DNA of 8,241 bases from Ruminococcus flavefaciens (GTDB lineage: Bacteria > Bacillota > Clostridia > Oscillospirales > Ruminococcaceae). Positions 1 through 5,518 of this stretch are shown here, in pieces. The notes under the pieces were generated by a model, which was not told where the DNA came from, ran no database searches, and was given only the letters and a program-made list of their open reading frames with translations. Position 1 is the stretch's first letter. The number at the start of each line of letters is the position of its first letter. The stretch is from NCBI GenBank assembly GCA_002310115.1, contig DBYI01000064.1, forward strand, positions 1 to 8,241, in the 5' to 3' direction. The position numbers and the translations under genes were made by a program.

Positions 1-413
1 CAAATTGTAAAATACTTGTTCAGCTCGTCAAAAGTCGCTGAGCATCCTCCTCGTCTTGCAACGACGACACTTGCTCCGACTTTCATGTTTTTATTAAAGT
101 GTGAGCTGTAGAACAGTCTGTCAAGGCAGGCGATGAGAGTAGCATTTGCCGATGCATAATACACAGGAGAAGCTAAGATAAGACCGTCAGCCTGTTCAAA
201 CTTTGCAGCGATATCATTGACTTCGTCATTAATTACACAGTGCCCGAGTTCTGAGCACTTTCCGCAAGCGTTGCAGCCTCGTATATCTTTGCCTCCGATT
301 TGACAGACCTCAGTTTCAATTCCTTCGGCTTCAAATGTTCTGACAAGCTCATTCACCGCGACAGATGTGTTTCCGTTGATTCGTGGGCTTCCGTTGATGA
401 TCAGTACTTTCAT
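1..413 (-). CDS. Iron-sulfur flavoprotein / NADPH-dependent FMN reductase-like protein (3' end outside window)
   Basis: The 137 visible residues form a flavodoxin-like fold and probably bind FMN in the cytoplasm for electron transfer. The N-terminus MKVLIINGSPRINGNTS gives the phosphate-binding loop (GSPR at 8-11, GNTS at 14-17). Residues 82-88 read SPVYYAS, the usual second flavin-contact segment. Cysteines 47, 50, 53 and 59 make a compact C-x2-C-x2-C-x5-C motif, typical of iron-sulfur flavoproteins that carry a 4Fe-4S cluster. The chosen ATG at 413 has AAGGAA about 8 bases upstream and starts exactly at the beta-strand. The frame stays open upstream to ATGs at 422 and 491, but the latter lies only about 6 bases from the predicted transcription start. 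The C-terminus is cut by the window edge, so family subtype and redox partner cannot be fixed. Confidence 0.88.
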   Translation of the reverse strand, partial: MKVLIINGSPRINGNTSVAVNELVRTFEAEGIETEVCQIGGKDIRGCNACGKCSELGHCVINDEVNDIAAKFEQADGLILASPVYYASANATLIACLDRLFYSSHFNKNMKVGASVVVARRGGCSATFDELNKYFTI

Positions 414-503
414 TGGATACATTTCCTTAATTCCTGCTGAATTATCAGCATTAATGGTTGCTTTAATTTCAGTCATAATCTGTGCTGTCATCTCGATATT
501 CCA

Positions 504-532
504 ATTATAACACACTTCAAAAGCATTTACAA
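504..532 (-). promoter_or_regulatory. Sigma-A promoter of the flavoprotein gene
   Basis: On the minus strand the -35 box TTGTAA (532-527) and -10 box TATAAT (509-504) are separated by exactly 17 bases, with an extended TG-T before the -10. Transcription should start near 497, giving a leader of about 84 bases before the ATG at 413. Confidence 0.75.
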
Positions 533-552
533 TATTTATTAGCAGTGAACGA

Positions 553-600
553 AGAAGTCCCCTCGCGGGGACTTGCTGTATCATTATTTCATAAGTTTTG
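553..600 (-). repeat. Palindromic interspersed repeat, copy 1
   Basis: The segment contains a perfect 8-bp stem (AAGTCCCC at 555-562, GGGGACTT at 567-574) with a four-base loop. It is flanked on one side by CTGTATCATT and CATAAGTTTTG. The same block recurs at 2591-2636 with a few substitutions and a small indel. There is no good T-tract on either side, so it is not a standard terminator. It could be a REP-like unit or the hairpin end of an IS200/IS605-type element. It lies between the end of the 67-residue minus-strand gene and the flavoprotein promoter. Confidence 0.7.
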
Positions 601-620
601 GGACTGTCGCGGCAATAAGA

Positions 621-824
621 TCAATGATTCCATTTTATCGCTGTTGCAGTAAGTATTTTTCTTACATCATCAGCATTGCAATTTTCCTTTTCAGCGATCT
701 CATCATAGGTATAGTACTCCCGCAATTCTCTGTTTTTATAGATATGCATCCTATAATCAATTATTCTATTGATAAATTCTTCAGAATACTCCGTTAATTC
801 AAAATCTTCTCCTAAAGTTGTCAT
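621..824 (-). CDS. Small HTH-like protein, 67 residues, function unknown
   Basis: I do not recognise this protein. It is short, acidic in its first part, and contains a plausible helix-turn-helix around residues 38-57 (YTYDEIAEKENCNADDVRKI), spaced like sigma-factor region 4 or Trp-repressor-type helices. That makes a DNA-binding role possible but unproven. The case that it is a real gene is good: AGAGGAG lies 9 bases before the ATG, and a near-consensus promoter lies at 872-900. It is transcribed divergently from the 1016-2421 operon across a short region with palindromes, an arrangement typical of a local regulator. Its last residues (IKWNH) run toward the palindromic repeat at 553-600. Confidence 0.65.
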   Translation of the reverse strand: MTTLGEDFELTEYSEEFINRIIDYRMHIYKNRELREYYTYDEIAEKENCNADDVRKILTATAIKWNH

Positions 825-871
825 GGTATAATACTCCTCTGGTTTCTAAATTCCGATTTATGTCAGTTACA

Positions 872-900
872 ATTATAGCACAGCTAGGAGGGAAGGTCAA
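872..900 (-). promoter_or_regulatory. Sigma-A promoter of the small HTH-like gene
   Basis: Minus-strand -35 TTGACC (900-895) and -10 TATAAT (877-872) have a 17-base spacer and an extended TG-C before the -10. It is divergent from the promoter at 944-972. Confidence 0.82.
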
Positions 901-923
901 TCATACTGACTATACCGGTATGA
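901..923. promoter_or_regulatory. Candidate operator between divergent promoters
   Basis: A perfect 10-bp palindrome ATACCGGTAT lies at 912-921. Overlapping it, TCATAC (901-906) and GTATGA (918-923) form an inverted repeat. The site abuts the -35 box of the minus-strand promoter and lies about 20 bases upstream of the plus-strand -35 box, so a bound protein could affect both. No known regulator is assigned. Confidence 0.4.
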
Positions 924-943
924 TGTACTCATTCCAGCTGAGA

Positions 944-972
944 TTGATTTTTAAGTCTGCTTATGATATAAT
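944..972 (+). promoter_or_regulatory. Sigma-A promoter of the 1016-2421 operon
   Basis: The -35 TTGATT (944-949), 17-base spacer and -10 TATAAT (967-972) with extended TG-A form a strong promoter. Transcription should start near 979, leaving a leader of about 37 bases that holds the AAGGAGG site. The block 938-972 is nearly repeated at 6084-6118. Confidence 0.85.
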
Positions 973-1015
973 GAAGGAAACAAAAATATTATATTGACCA
1001 AAAGGAGGCCGCGCT

Positions 1016-1354
1016 ATGAGCAGAAGCTATAAAAAGAATCCTGTTATAAAGGATAATAATAAAGATTCAAAATTGGCAAAACAGCACGCAAACCGACTGT
1101 TCCGCCGCTGCAGTTCAGAGCGCGACCTGATTGCAGGGAAATCAGGTCTGCACCGCAAATATACAAAAAGCTGGAACATACATGACTATGTAAGCCGCTG
1201 GACAAAAGCAGAAGCAGAAGCTGACTGGGAACATGAAGAATTACTTATAAAAAGCGGCAAAAGCTACGACAAAAGTACTATTTTGTGGCATCGTTTCTAC
1301 AGAACAAAAGAACGCTTCATGAACTACTGGGCAAAATGCGCGAAACGTAAATAG
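1016..1354 (+). CDS. Small basic hypothetical protein, 112 residues
   Basis: The start is secure: AAAGGAGG sits 7 bases before the ATG and a strong promoter lies at 944-972. The protein is strongly basic, opening MSRSYKKNPV and ending in the Lys/Arg-rich tail WAKCAKRK. It has no signal peptide or membrane segment, so it is probably cytoplasmic. The centre (residues 52-64, SWNIHDYVSRWTK) is aromatic-rich. Similar short proteins beginning M-S/A-R-S-Y/F-K-K-x-P occur in Clostridia as hypothetical proteins, from memory only. The basic character would suit nucleic-acid binding or pairing with the acidic protein encoded 12 bases downstream. Function is not known. Confidence 0.85.
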   Translation: MSRSYKKNPVIKDNNKDSKLAKQHANRLFRRCSSERDLIAGKSGLHRKYTKSWNIHDYVSRWTKAEAEADWEHEELLIKSGKSYDKSTILWHRFYRTKERFMNYWAKCAKRK

Positions 1355-1366
1355 AGGATAATATAA

Positions 1367-1732
1367 ATGGATAATTTTTATGAAAAGATAAATGAAGAAT
1401 GCGGTGTAAGATTGCCGTTCTCAGATGAACAGGACTGGGAAATCTGTGCGGGTGACTATAAAAATACAGCTGATTACATTGATTTTTATAACAGATATTC
1501 CGACGATATGGACATCTGGCAGAAATATCTTGCCGCAAACTTAATCATTCAGGGCATCGAAGATCTGATGGAGCAGAATAAAGATCAGATTATTATCGAC
1601 ACACTTTGGTCTGAAACAAAAAAGATACTGCTGAAGGACGATCACAGATATTCTATCCTCGCATGGTCCTGCGGGAATCAGGAACTTGAAGAATGCTGGC
1701 TTATTACACCTAAAATGAGAGAATTGTTATGA
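1367..1732 (+). CDS. Small acidic hypothetical protein, 121 residues
   Basis: It starts 12 bases after the previous stop, with AGAGGA 8 bases before the ATG, so it is the second gene of the operon. The protein is soluble, acidic and Trp/Tyr-rich (for example DEQDWEICAGDY at 20-31 and YSDDMDIWQKY at 44-54). It appears mainly helical. No catalytic motif, signal peptide or known domain is recognised. Its stop overlaps the start of the membrane-protein gene by four bases (ATGA), which points to translational coupling. Its charge is opposite to that of the preceding basic protein, so a complex between them is conceivable, but that is inference. Confidence 0.82.
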   Translation: MDNFYEKINEECGVRLPFSDEQDWEICAGDYKNTADYIDFYNRYSDDMDIWQKYLAANLIIQGIEDLMEQNKDQIIIDTLWSETKKILLKDDHRYSILAWSCGNQELEECWLITPKMRELL

Positions 1733-2421
1733 CTGAGAGAAATATTCAAAGCAATAAGAATTCATCGTCCACTCAGGATATACCTGATATTATAAAGCGT
1801 TATTCTCTGTTCTTTGTGGGACTGTTCATCGCTTCAATGGGAGTTGCTTTCTCGGCAAAAGCAGGGCTAGGAACATCGCCTGTTGCATCTGTACCATATT
1901 CGGTATCACTGGTAAGCTCGCTGTTGTCCTTTGGCGGCTGGCTGAATTTGCTCAGTGTGATACAGATAGCGATACAAGTCATCGTACTGAAAGGCAAATG
2001 CAATTATATCGAGATAGTGATCCAGACCGTTCTTGCCTTTGTATACGGCTATCTTACAAATTTTTCTGTATGGCTGATTAAGGATATAAAGATCACAGTT
2101 TATCCTATGCAGTTTAGCTTTATGCTTCTCGGCTGCGTCATACTTGCACTTGGTATATGGATACAGCTGAAAGGCGCAGTTGCAATGCTCCCCGGTGAAG
2201 CAATGAACCGTGCTATCAGCAGGGTATTCGGCTTCAGATATGAGAATGTTAAGATATTCTTTGATATTCTGTACATAGCTATTGCAGCTGTAATATGCCT
2301 TATCTTCCTCGGAAAGCTTAAAGGCGTTCGTGAGGGCAGCATCATTGCAGCTATACTTGTTGGAAATATAATAAAGGTGTATAACTTCGTTTTCAATAAA
2401 GTAGCTAGCAAAAAATCGTAA
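1729..2421 (+). CDS. YczE/YyaS/YitT-like integral membrane protein (DUF6198-type), 230 residues
   Basis: This is a six-helix membrane protein with hydrophobic segments near residues 25-45, 64-87, 94-117, 128-147, 173-195 and 202-221. Family-like signatures are AKAGLGTSPV at 43-52, the loop LPGEAMNRAI at 154-163 and REGSIIAAILVG at 201-212. Members of this family sit in the cytoplasmic membrane; some are suspected transporters, but the substrate is unknown. The gene begins inside the previous stop codon (ATGA at 1729-1732), so it is translationally coupled, and it ends the operon before a terminator at 2479. The first 20 residues are polar and probably cytoplasmic. Family assignment is fairly firm; function is not. 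Confidence 0.88.
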   Translation: MTERNIQSNKNSSSTQDIPDIIKRYSLFFVGLFIASMGVAFSAKAGLGTSPVASVPYSVSLVSSLLSFGGWLNLLSVIQIAIQVIVLKGKCNYIEIVIQTVLAFVYGYLTNFSVWLIKDIKITVYPMQFSFMLLGCVILALGIWIQLKGAVAMLPGEAMNRAISRVFGFRYENVKIFFDILYIAIAAVICLIFLGKLKGVREGSIIAAILVGNIIKVYNFVFNKVASKKS

Positions 2422-2478
2422 AAATGCAATACGCTGTCATATTTTGATGTGATGAAATTTAATAAAATAATAACAGTG

Positions 2479-2508
2479 CTCGCCACTTCACGGACGAGTT
2501 TCTTTTTT
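2479..2508 (+). terminator. Rho-independent terminator of the 1016-2421 operon
   Basis: CTCG-CC (2479-2484) pairs with GG-a-CGAG (2492-2498) with one bulged base, followed by TTTCTTTTTT. It lies 57 bases after the last stop codon. Confidence 0.65.
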
Positions 2509-2542
2509 ACAGAAAAAACGGACGATCGGACGCGCTATCTAT

Positions 2543-2572
2543 ATTATACACTTCACTATCTCCCAAAGTCAA
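2543..2572 (-). promoter_or_regulatory. Orphan minus-strand promoter
   Basis: Minus-strand -35 TTGACT (2572-2567) and -10 TATAAT (2548-2543) are 18 bases apart. It fires toward the 3' end of the YczE-like gene. No gene with a ribosome binding site follows, so it may produce an antisense RNA or be a leftover of mobile-element debris. Confidence 0.5.
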
Positions 2573-2590
2573 GAATACATATATAAATTT

Positions 2591-2636
2591 AGAAGTCCCC
2601 GCGCGGGGACTCTCTGTATCATTTTCATGAGTTTTG
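2591..2636 (-). repeat. Palindromic interspersed repeat, copy 2
   Basis: The stem AGTCCCC (2594-2600) / GGGGACT (2605-2611) has a GCGC loop, with flanks CTGTATCATT and CATGAGTTTTG like those of copy 1 at 553-600. Here it lies just downstream (minus strand) of a broken IS200-type tnpA start. That suggests a deleted element whose end hairpin remains. As in copy 1, a minus-strand promoter begins about 20 bases beyond the hairpin. Confidence 0.7.
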
Positions 2637-2661
2637 AAGCACCTAACATCACATGGTACTT

Positions 2662-2709
2662 TCAATTCCATTTGGAATGTGCTAAACTATTTATATCGTC
2701 TCTTGTCAT
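2662..2709 (-). pseudogene. tnpA: IS200/IS605-type transposase N-terminal stub
   Basis: A good ribosome binding site (AAGGAGG) precedes an ATG at 2709 and the residues MTRDDINSLAHSKWN, followed by TGA. Reading through the stop gives KYHV. IS200-type Y1 transposases typically begin with a segment like S-L-x-H-T/S-K-W-x-C-K-Y-H-V/I-V-F, so the TGA stands where the conserved Cys codon (TGT or TGC) would be. After KYHV the resemblance ends and the palindromic repeat soon follows. The catalytic HUH motif and tyrosine are absent. This is a dead, internally deleted element. Confidence 0.65.
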
Positions 2710-2755
2710 GACGATACCTCCTTTGCTATTTTAGTTTGGTTGACAGATCATTACT

Positions 2756-2784
2756 ATTATAGCATTGGAGGTTCTTTTTCTACT
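2756..2784 (-). promoter_or_regulatory. Probable promoter of the tnpA stub
   Basis: On the minus strand an extended -10 (TGC-TATAAT, box at 2761-2756) lies about 47 bases before the ATG at 2709. The -35 position (AGTAGA, 2784-2779) is weak. Confidence 0.4.
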
Positions 2785-3180
2785 CATAAAGCTATATTTA
2801 TCCATACATTAAGATGAACCTCTGGTTTTGCTGCCGGTCCTAATCATAGCGCTGCAGCTAGATATGAAGGAAGTTCCTTATATTCATCTTCATTAAGTAA
2901 TTTTTCTTGTTAAATGACTTCATAAAGATGTGGCGCACCCTGATAATGAGTGCCACAAGTGATGATCTTATCTATTTTATTACCATTCTCAAATGAACTA
3001 AAGTATTTTGAAACAACAAGTCCTCCCATAGAATGAGCAACAATATCAACTTTATCTACATTAAGTCCATCTATAAACTATTTTAGTTCTATAGCGCTTT
3101 CTGTATTACTTTTTCGCCAATCATAGCTAAATACATATATCACGATTAATAGGATCAGCACACAGATAATCTACGAGGTC
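2784..3180 (-). pseudogene. Broken lipase/esterase-like alpha/beta-hydrolase fragment
   Basis: The minus strand encodes VFSYDWRKSNTESAIELK, a stop, then VDKVDIVAHSMGGLVVSKYF and DKIITCGTHYQGAPHLYEV. This is the pattern of triacylglycerol lipase/LCAT-like hydrolases: a YDWR segment, the nucleophile elbow (here AHSMGG, Ser codon at 3032-3030), then a C-G-T-P/H-x-x-G-A-P block. Stops interrupt the frame at 3078-3080 (TAG), 2910-2912 (TAA) and 2844-2846 (TGA). Near 3145 an apparent loss of two bases in an AT run shifts the frame: upstream residues LVDYLCADPINRD continue in another phase. The N-terminal part is missing at the junction with the IS4 fragment. The protein cannot be made. Confidence 0.72.
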
Positions 3181-3769
3181 ATTCTTCTTACAAGAAGACA
3201 AACAAATGAAGTTAAGTCGAATCCTGATAAATTTAGATTCCTTAATTCGCAGGTCGTTTTTGATTTTCTTCCGAAGTGTTCGAAAGATACCTATCCGCTA
3301 AAAATTCGCATCATAAGAATCAAGATTTCAAAAGGATATTACGATACTATTGTTACTAACCTCCAGGAGAATGAGTTTTCTGCTGAAGGTATTAAGATCT
3401 ATAAAACACGCTGGTGTATAGAAACCTCTTTCAGGGAATAAAAGTACCATGTTGGTCTTATTGCTTTCTATTCAAAGAAAAAACTGCGTGATACAGGAAA
3501 TCCTTGCAAGTCTTATCATGTATAACTTCTCTATGCTGATTACCGATAATATCACCATAGATGACGATAAGCATAATGATTACTGCTATAAAATCAATTA
3601 TGCTTTTGCTATACATTTCTGCATCAAATTCTTTAGCTCGGCACACGCAAATCCTTTACTTTTGGAAGAGCTGATAGCAAGAAACAAGTGTCCTGTCAGA
3701 CCTGATCGTATTGCTGATAGAAAAACTCGTTACCATTCTGCTATCGGCTTGAATTACAGGTTATCATAA
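3181..3769 (+). pseudogene. IS4-family DDE transposase, C-terminal part, broken
   Basis: The frame from 3181 reads ILLTRRQTNEVKSNPDKF and later IRIIRIKISKGYYDTIVTNL, then YKTRWCIETSFRE-stop-KYHVGLIAFYSKK. Counting the stop as one residue, the Y(2)R(3)E(6)K signature of IS4 transposases is present, carrying the catalytic Glu of the DDE triad; the TAA at 3439-3441 falls inside it. An A6 run at 3478-3483 has one base too many. The remaining C-terminus continues in the next frame as NCVIQEILASLIMYNFS and ends with HSAIGLNYRLS before TAA at 3767. The N-terminal half with the two Asp residues is gone. The element is inactive. Confidence 0.85.
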
Positions 3770-3845
3770 TTATTCGCTAAGGAACTGGATATTATTACTG
3801 TCTGTAACGTAACCGTCAACCATTCACGGCATATATAATCTAGAC

Positions 3846-3885
3846 AGAGGACTGCATTTCATTTTGGCAGTCCTCTTATTCTTTC
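3846..3885 (+). terminator. Rho-independent terminator after the IS4 remnant
   Basis: A perfect 10-bp stem, AGAGGACTGC (3846-3855) with GCAGTCCTCT (3867-3876), has an 11-base loop and is followed by TTATTCTTT. Confidence 0.7.
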
Positions 3886-3920
3886 GCTATATGGCCGGAT
3901 TTGATTAGCGTTTACGAAAT

Positions 3921-3959
3921 GCTATCCTCGGTATCTCCGAGGATAGCTTATATTTTTTT
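3921..3959 (+). terminator. Second rho-independent terminator
   Basis: A perfect 11-bp stem, GCTATCCTCGG (3921-3931) with CCGAGGATAGC (3937-3947), has a five-base loop and is followed by TTATATTTTTTT. With the hairpin at 3846 it insulates the downstream operon from IS transcription. Confidence 0.85.
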
Positions 3960-4048
3960 AGTACTGAGTTTGATTAACAGTTCCAATATATAAGATCAAA
4001 CAATCGCTCGTCCATTTTGTCTGTTTAATTACTTTTTAGTCACTTTTA

Positions 4049-4077
4049 TTGACTTTTGAGCATCTTAGAATTATAAT
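4049..4077 (+). promoter_or_regulatory. Sigma-A promoter of the 4199-5499 operon
   Basis: The -35 TTGACT (4049-4054), 17-base spacer and -10 TATAAT (4072-4077) are close to consensus. Three ACTTTT hexamers start at 4031, 4042 and 4052, spaced 11 and 10 bases, on one face of the helix and running into the -35 box. Transcription should start near 4084. Confidence 0.85.
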
Positions 4078-4083
4078 AAGCTC

Positions 4084-4138
4084 ATAAGATAAAGACATCA
4101 GCGGTAAACTGATTGAAGAATAATGAGTGTTATCTTAT
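4084..4138 (+). promoter_or_regulatory. Structured 5' leader of the membrane-protein operon
   Basis: ATAAGATAA (4084-4092) is complementary to TTATCTTAT (4130-4138). Inside this lies a smaller hairpin, ATCAG (4097-4101) with CTGAT (4109-4113) around a CGGTAAA loop. The outer stem begins at the predicted transcription start, so the nascent RNA would be capped by it. About 60 bases separate it from the ATG. I recognise no known riboswitch class; it may affect RNA stability or translation. Confidence 0.45.
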
Positions 4139-4198
4139 CTAAAAAAACTTGAATGGATTTAATAATAATAGGGATTTATTGAAAGGAAACACATTGAG

Positions 4199-4897
4199 AT
4201 GAAAGAAATAATCAAAAAATACAAATACCTCTTTATTGGAGGTATAATGGGAATAGTTCAGCAGTTTGCAGGCAGGCTTGATTATATGCTGTTCAAAGGT
4301 CATCATATATTCAGCTTTTCATCGATAATGGGTGGGCTTTCGATATATGCGGCAATAATACTATTCACCATAAGAAGAGATGTGCCGCCGAAACAGCAAT
4401 TCCGTGATTTGTTCCTGTTCTTTCTTGGACTGGACTTCTTCTACTATCTGTACATATTCGTACTGGATATCATCGAATACATTACCGTGCCCGATACTCT
4501 TCCCGACGAATTGAAGCTGGAGGCAATATACTTTCAGAACACAAAGGGCGAGATAATCGACTTTATAAAATGGACAGCCATTGGAACAGCAGCTGCCGTG
4601 TGGGGATATTTCGCCACAAGGTTCAGGAACGATGGAAAGAAAAGACGGTATTCGGTCATGATGCTGCCGTTGTTTGCTGTCATCGCATTGGAGTTGATAT
4701 CAAGCTGCGTTTCAAATGTAAAATACTTTATACAGGAATACAAAGTATCCCACGGTACACTTCTGCCCGAAGAAAGGAACCAGGAAATCGACTGGGCACC
4801 ATTGACAGTAAGCCTGTTTATCCTGGGACTATGCGTGTATAAGTTTTTCATCAAACCTAATCATCAGCCGAAAACGCAACTAAAAGCTGAAGCTTGA
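4199..4897 (+). CDS. Multi-spanning membrane protein of unknown function, 232 residues
   Basis: I do not recognise the family. Hydrophobic segments lie near residues 10-22, 41-58, 70-96, 121-139, 151-175 and 199-217, suggesting about six membrane passes. A polar loop at 97-118 is rich in acidic residues, and the tail (218-232) is hydrophilic. No ATPase, protease or transporter signature is visible. AAAGGAA precedes the ATG by a slightly long spacing of about 12 bases. The gene is first in a unit with its own strong promoter and structured leader, and is followed after 59 bases by a second membrane protein. A role in the envelope, as a transporter subunit, or as a membrane sensor is possible but unsupported. 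Confidence 0.85.
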   Translation: MKEIIKKYKYLFIGGIMGIVQQFAGRLDYMLFKGHHIFSFSSIMGGLSIYAAIILFTIRRDVPPKQQFRDLFLFFLGLDFFYYLYIFVLDIIEYITVPDTLPDELKLEAIYFQNTKGEIIDFIKWTAIGTAAAVWGYFATRFRNDGKKRRYSVMMLPLFAVIALELISSCVSNVKYFIQEYKVSHGTLLPEERNQEIDWAPLTVSLFILGLCVYKFFIKPNHQPKTQLKAEA

Positions 4898-4898
4898 A

Positions 4899-4910
4899 AG
4901 GGTATACCCT
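4899..4910. repeat. Perfect 12-bp palindrome between the two membrane genes
   Basis: AGGGTATACCCT begins two bases after the stop codon at 4897. It is too short and lacks a T-tract for a terminator. It could be a protein-binding site or RNA processing hairpin, or be accidental. Confidence 0.3.
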
Positions 4911-4956
4911 GAATAAATCCAAAAAGAAAATGAATGATTAGTATGATGGGACTATT

Positions 4957-5499
4957 ATGAATAATAATTATATCGGAACACCTATGCTTGATAAAATACT
5001 GAGCAGAAGAAAAGAGCTTGCAATAAAAATGTTGAAAAGGCAGCTTATAGTATGCGGTATCGCAGGAATTATCATGACAATTGCGTGTATAACAATGACA
5101 AGCGAAATTGCGGATTTTTTTGCCTGCTGGATATTGCCTGCGATATTTGCAGGAGGCTATCTGCATAATTATAACTATGCGCTCCGAACGAAGGAAAGGA
5201 TAAAAAACGTCCTTTCTTTACGCTCTGATGATGAACTGGAAGACATCCTGCAAAAAAGCGAAAATCTAAATGAATATGCCTACCTTTCGGATGTGTGTAT
5301 AATTGACTTCAATTTAGGTCGGGCTACAAAGCTGTCAGAGATAATAAGAGTCAATAAGTTGATGCAGATGGATGTAAAAGGTAAGGCTATTGTGATTTTC
5401 AGAAAAGCAGGCAGAAGATATGCTATTTATTTTAAAACAAATCAGCAGCGTGCTGAGGCTATTGAAAAAATAAACGAAGCTATTAGCCGTTCTATATAA
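4957..5499 (+). CDS. Two-helix membrane protein with cytoplasmic C-terminal domain, 180 residues
   Basis: A basic N-terminus (SRRKELAIKMLKRQ, 16-29) is followed by two close hydrophobic segments at about 30-48 and 52-70, forming a hairpin that leaves both ends in the cytoplasm. Residues 85-180 are soluble. The part from 107 on alternates short beta-like stretches (CIIDFNLGRATKLSEI, KAIVIFRKAGRRYAIYFKT) and ends in a helix (QRAEAIEKINEAI). This resembles in outline the PH-like or YcxB-like domains of small Firmicute membrane proteins, but I cannot assign a family. The ribosome binding site is weak (GGGA), so translation may depend on the upstream gene 59 bases away. The unit ends at the terminator at 5567. 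Confidence 0.83.
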   Translation: MNNNYIGTPMLDKILSRRKELAIKMLKRQLIVCGIAGIIMTIACITMTSEIADFFACWILPAIFAGGYLHNYNYALRTKERIKNVLSLRSDDELEDILQKSENLNEYAYLSDVCIIDFNLGRATKLSEIIRVNKLMQMDVKGKAIVIFRKAGRRYAIYFKTNQQRAEAIEKINEAISRSI

Positions 5500-5518
5500 A
5501 TAAAGGAAGGAAACGGAT

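Larger units (their letters stand above)
3770..4048. other. Intergenic stretch with two terminators, no gene seen
   Basis: No open frame with a ribosome binding site is evident between the transposase remnant and the promoter at 4049. Apart from the two hairpins listed separately I see nothing recognisable. No inverted terminal repeat of the IS4 element could be identified by eye. Confidence 0.5.

Noticed and set aside
573..797. A 74-codon plus-strand open frame
   Set aside because: It overlaps the palindromic repeat and lies opposite the 67-residue gene, which has its own promoter and ribosome binding site.
2100..2486. A 128-codon minus-strand open frame behind the orphan promoter at 2543-2572
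   Set aside because: It starts at GTG without a ribosome binding site and mirrors the hydrophobic YczE-like gene on the plus strand. The plus-strand gene has family motifs, so this is a shadow frame.
553..2636. GTCCCC...GGGGAC hairpins considered as CRISPR repeats
   Set aside because: Only two copies exist, 2 kb apart, with no array, no spacers of regular length and no cas genes.
4031..4057. ACTTTT repeats considered as a LytTR-type operator
   Set aside because: The hexamers and the 10-11-base spacing do not match the 9-bp direct repeats with 12-base spacers known for LytTR regulators.
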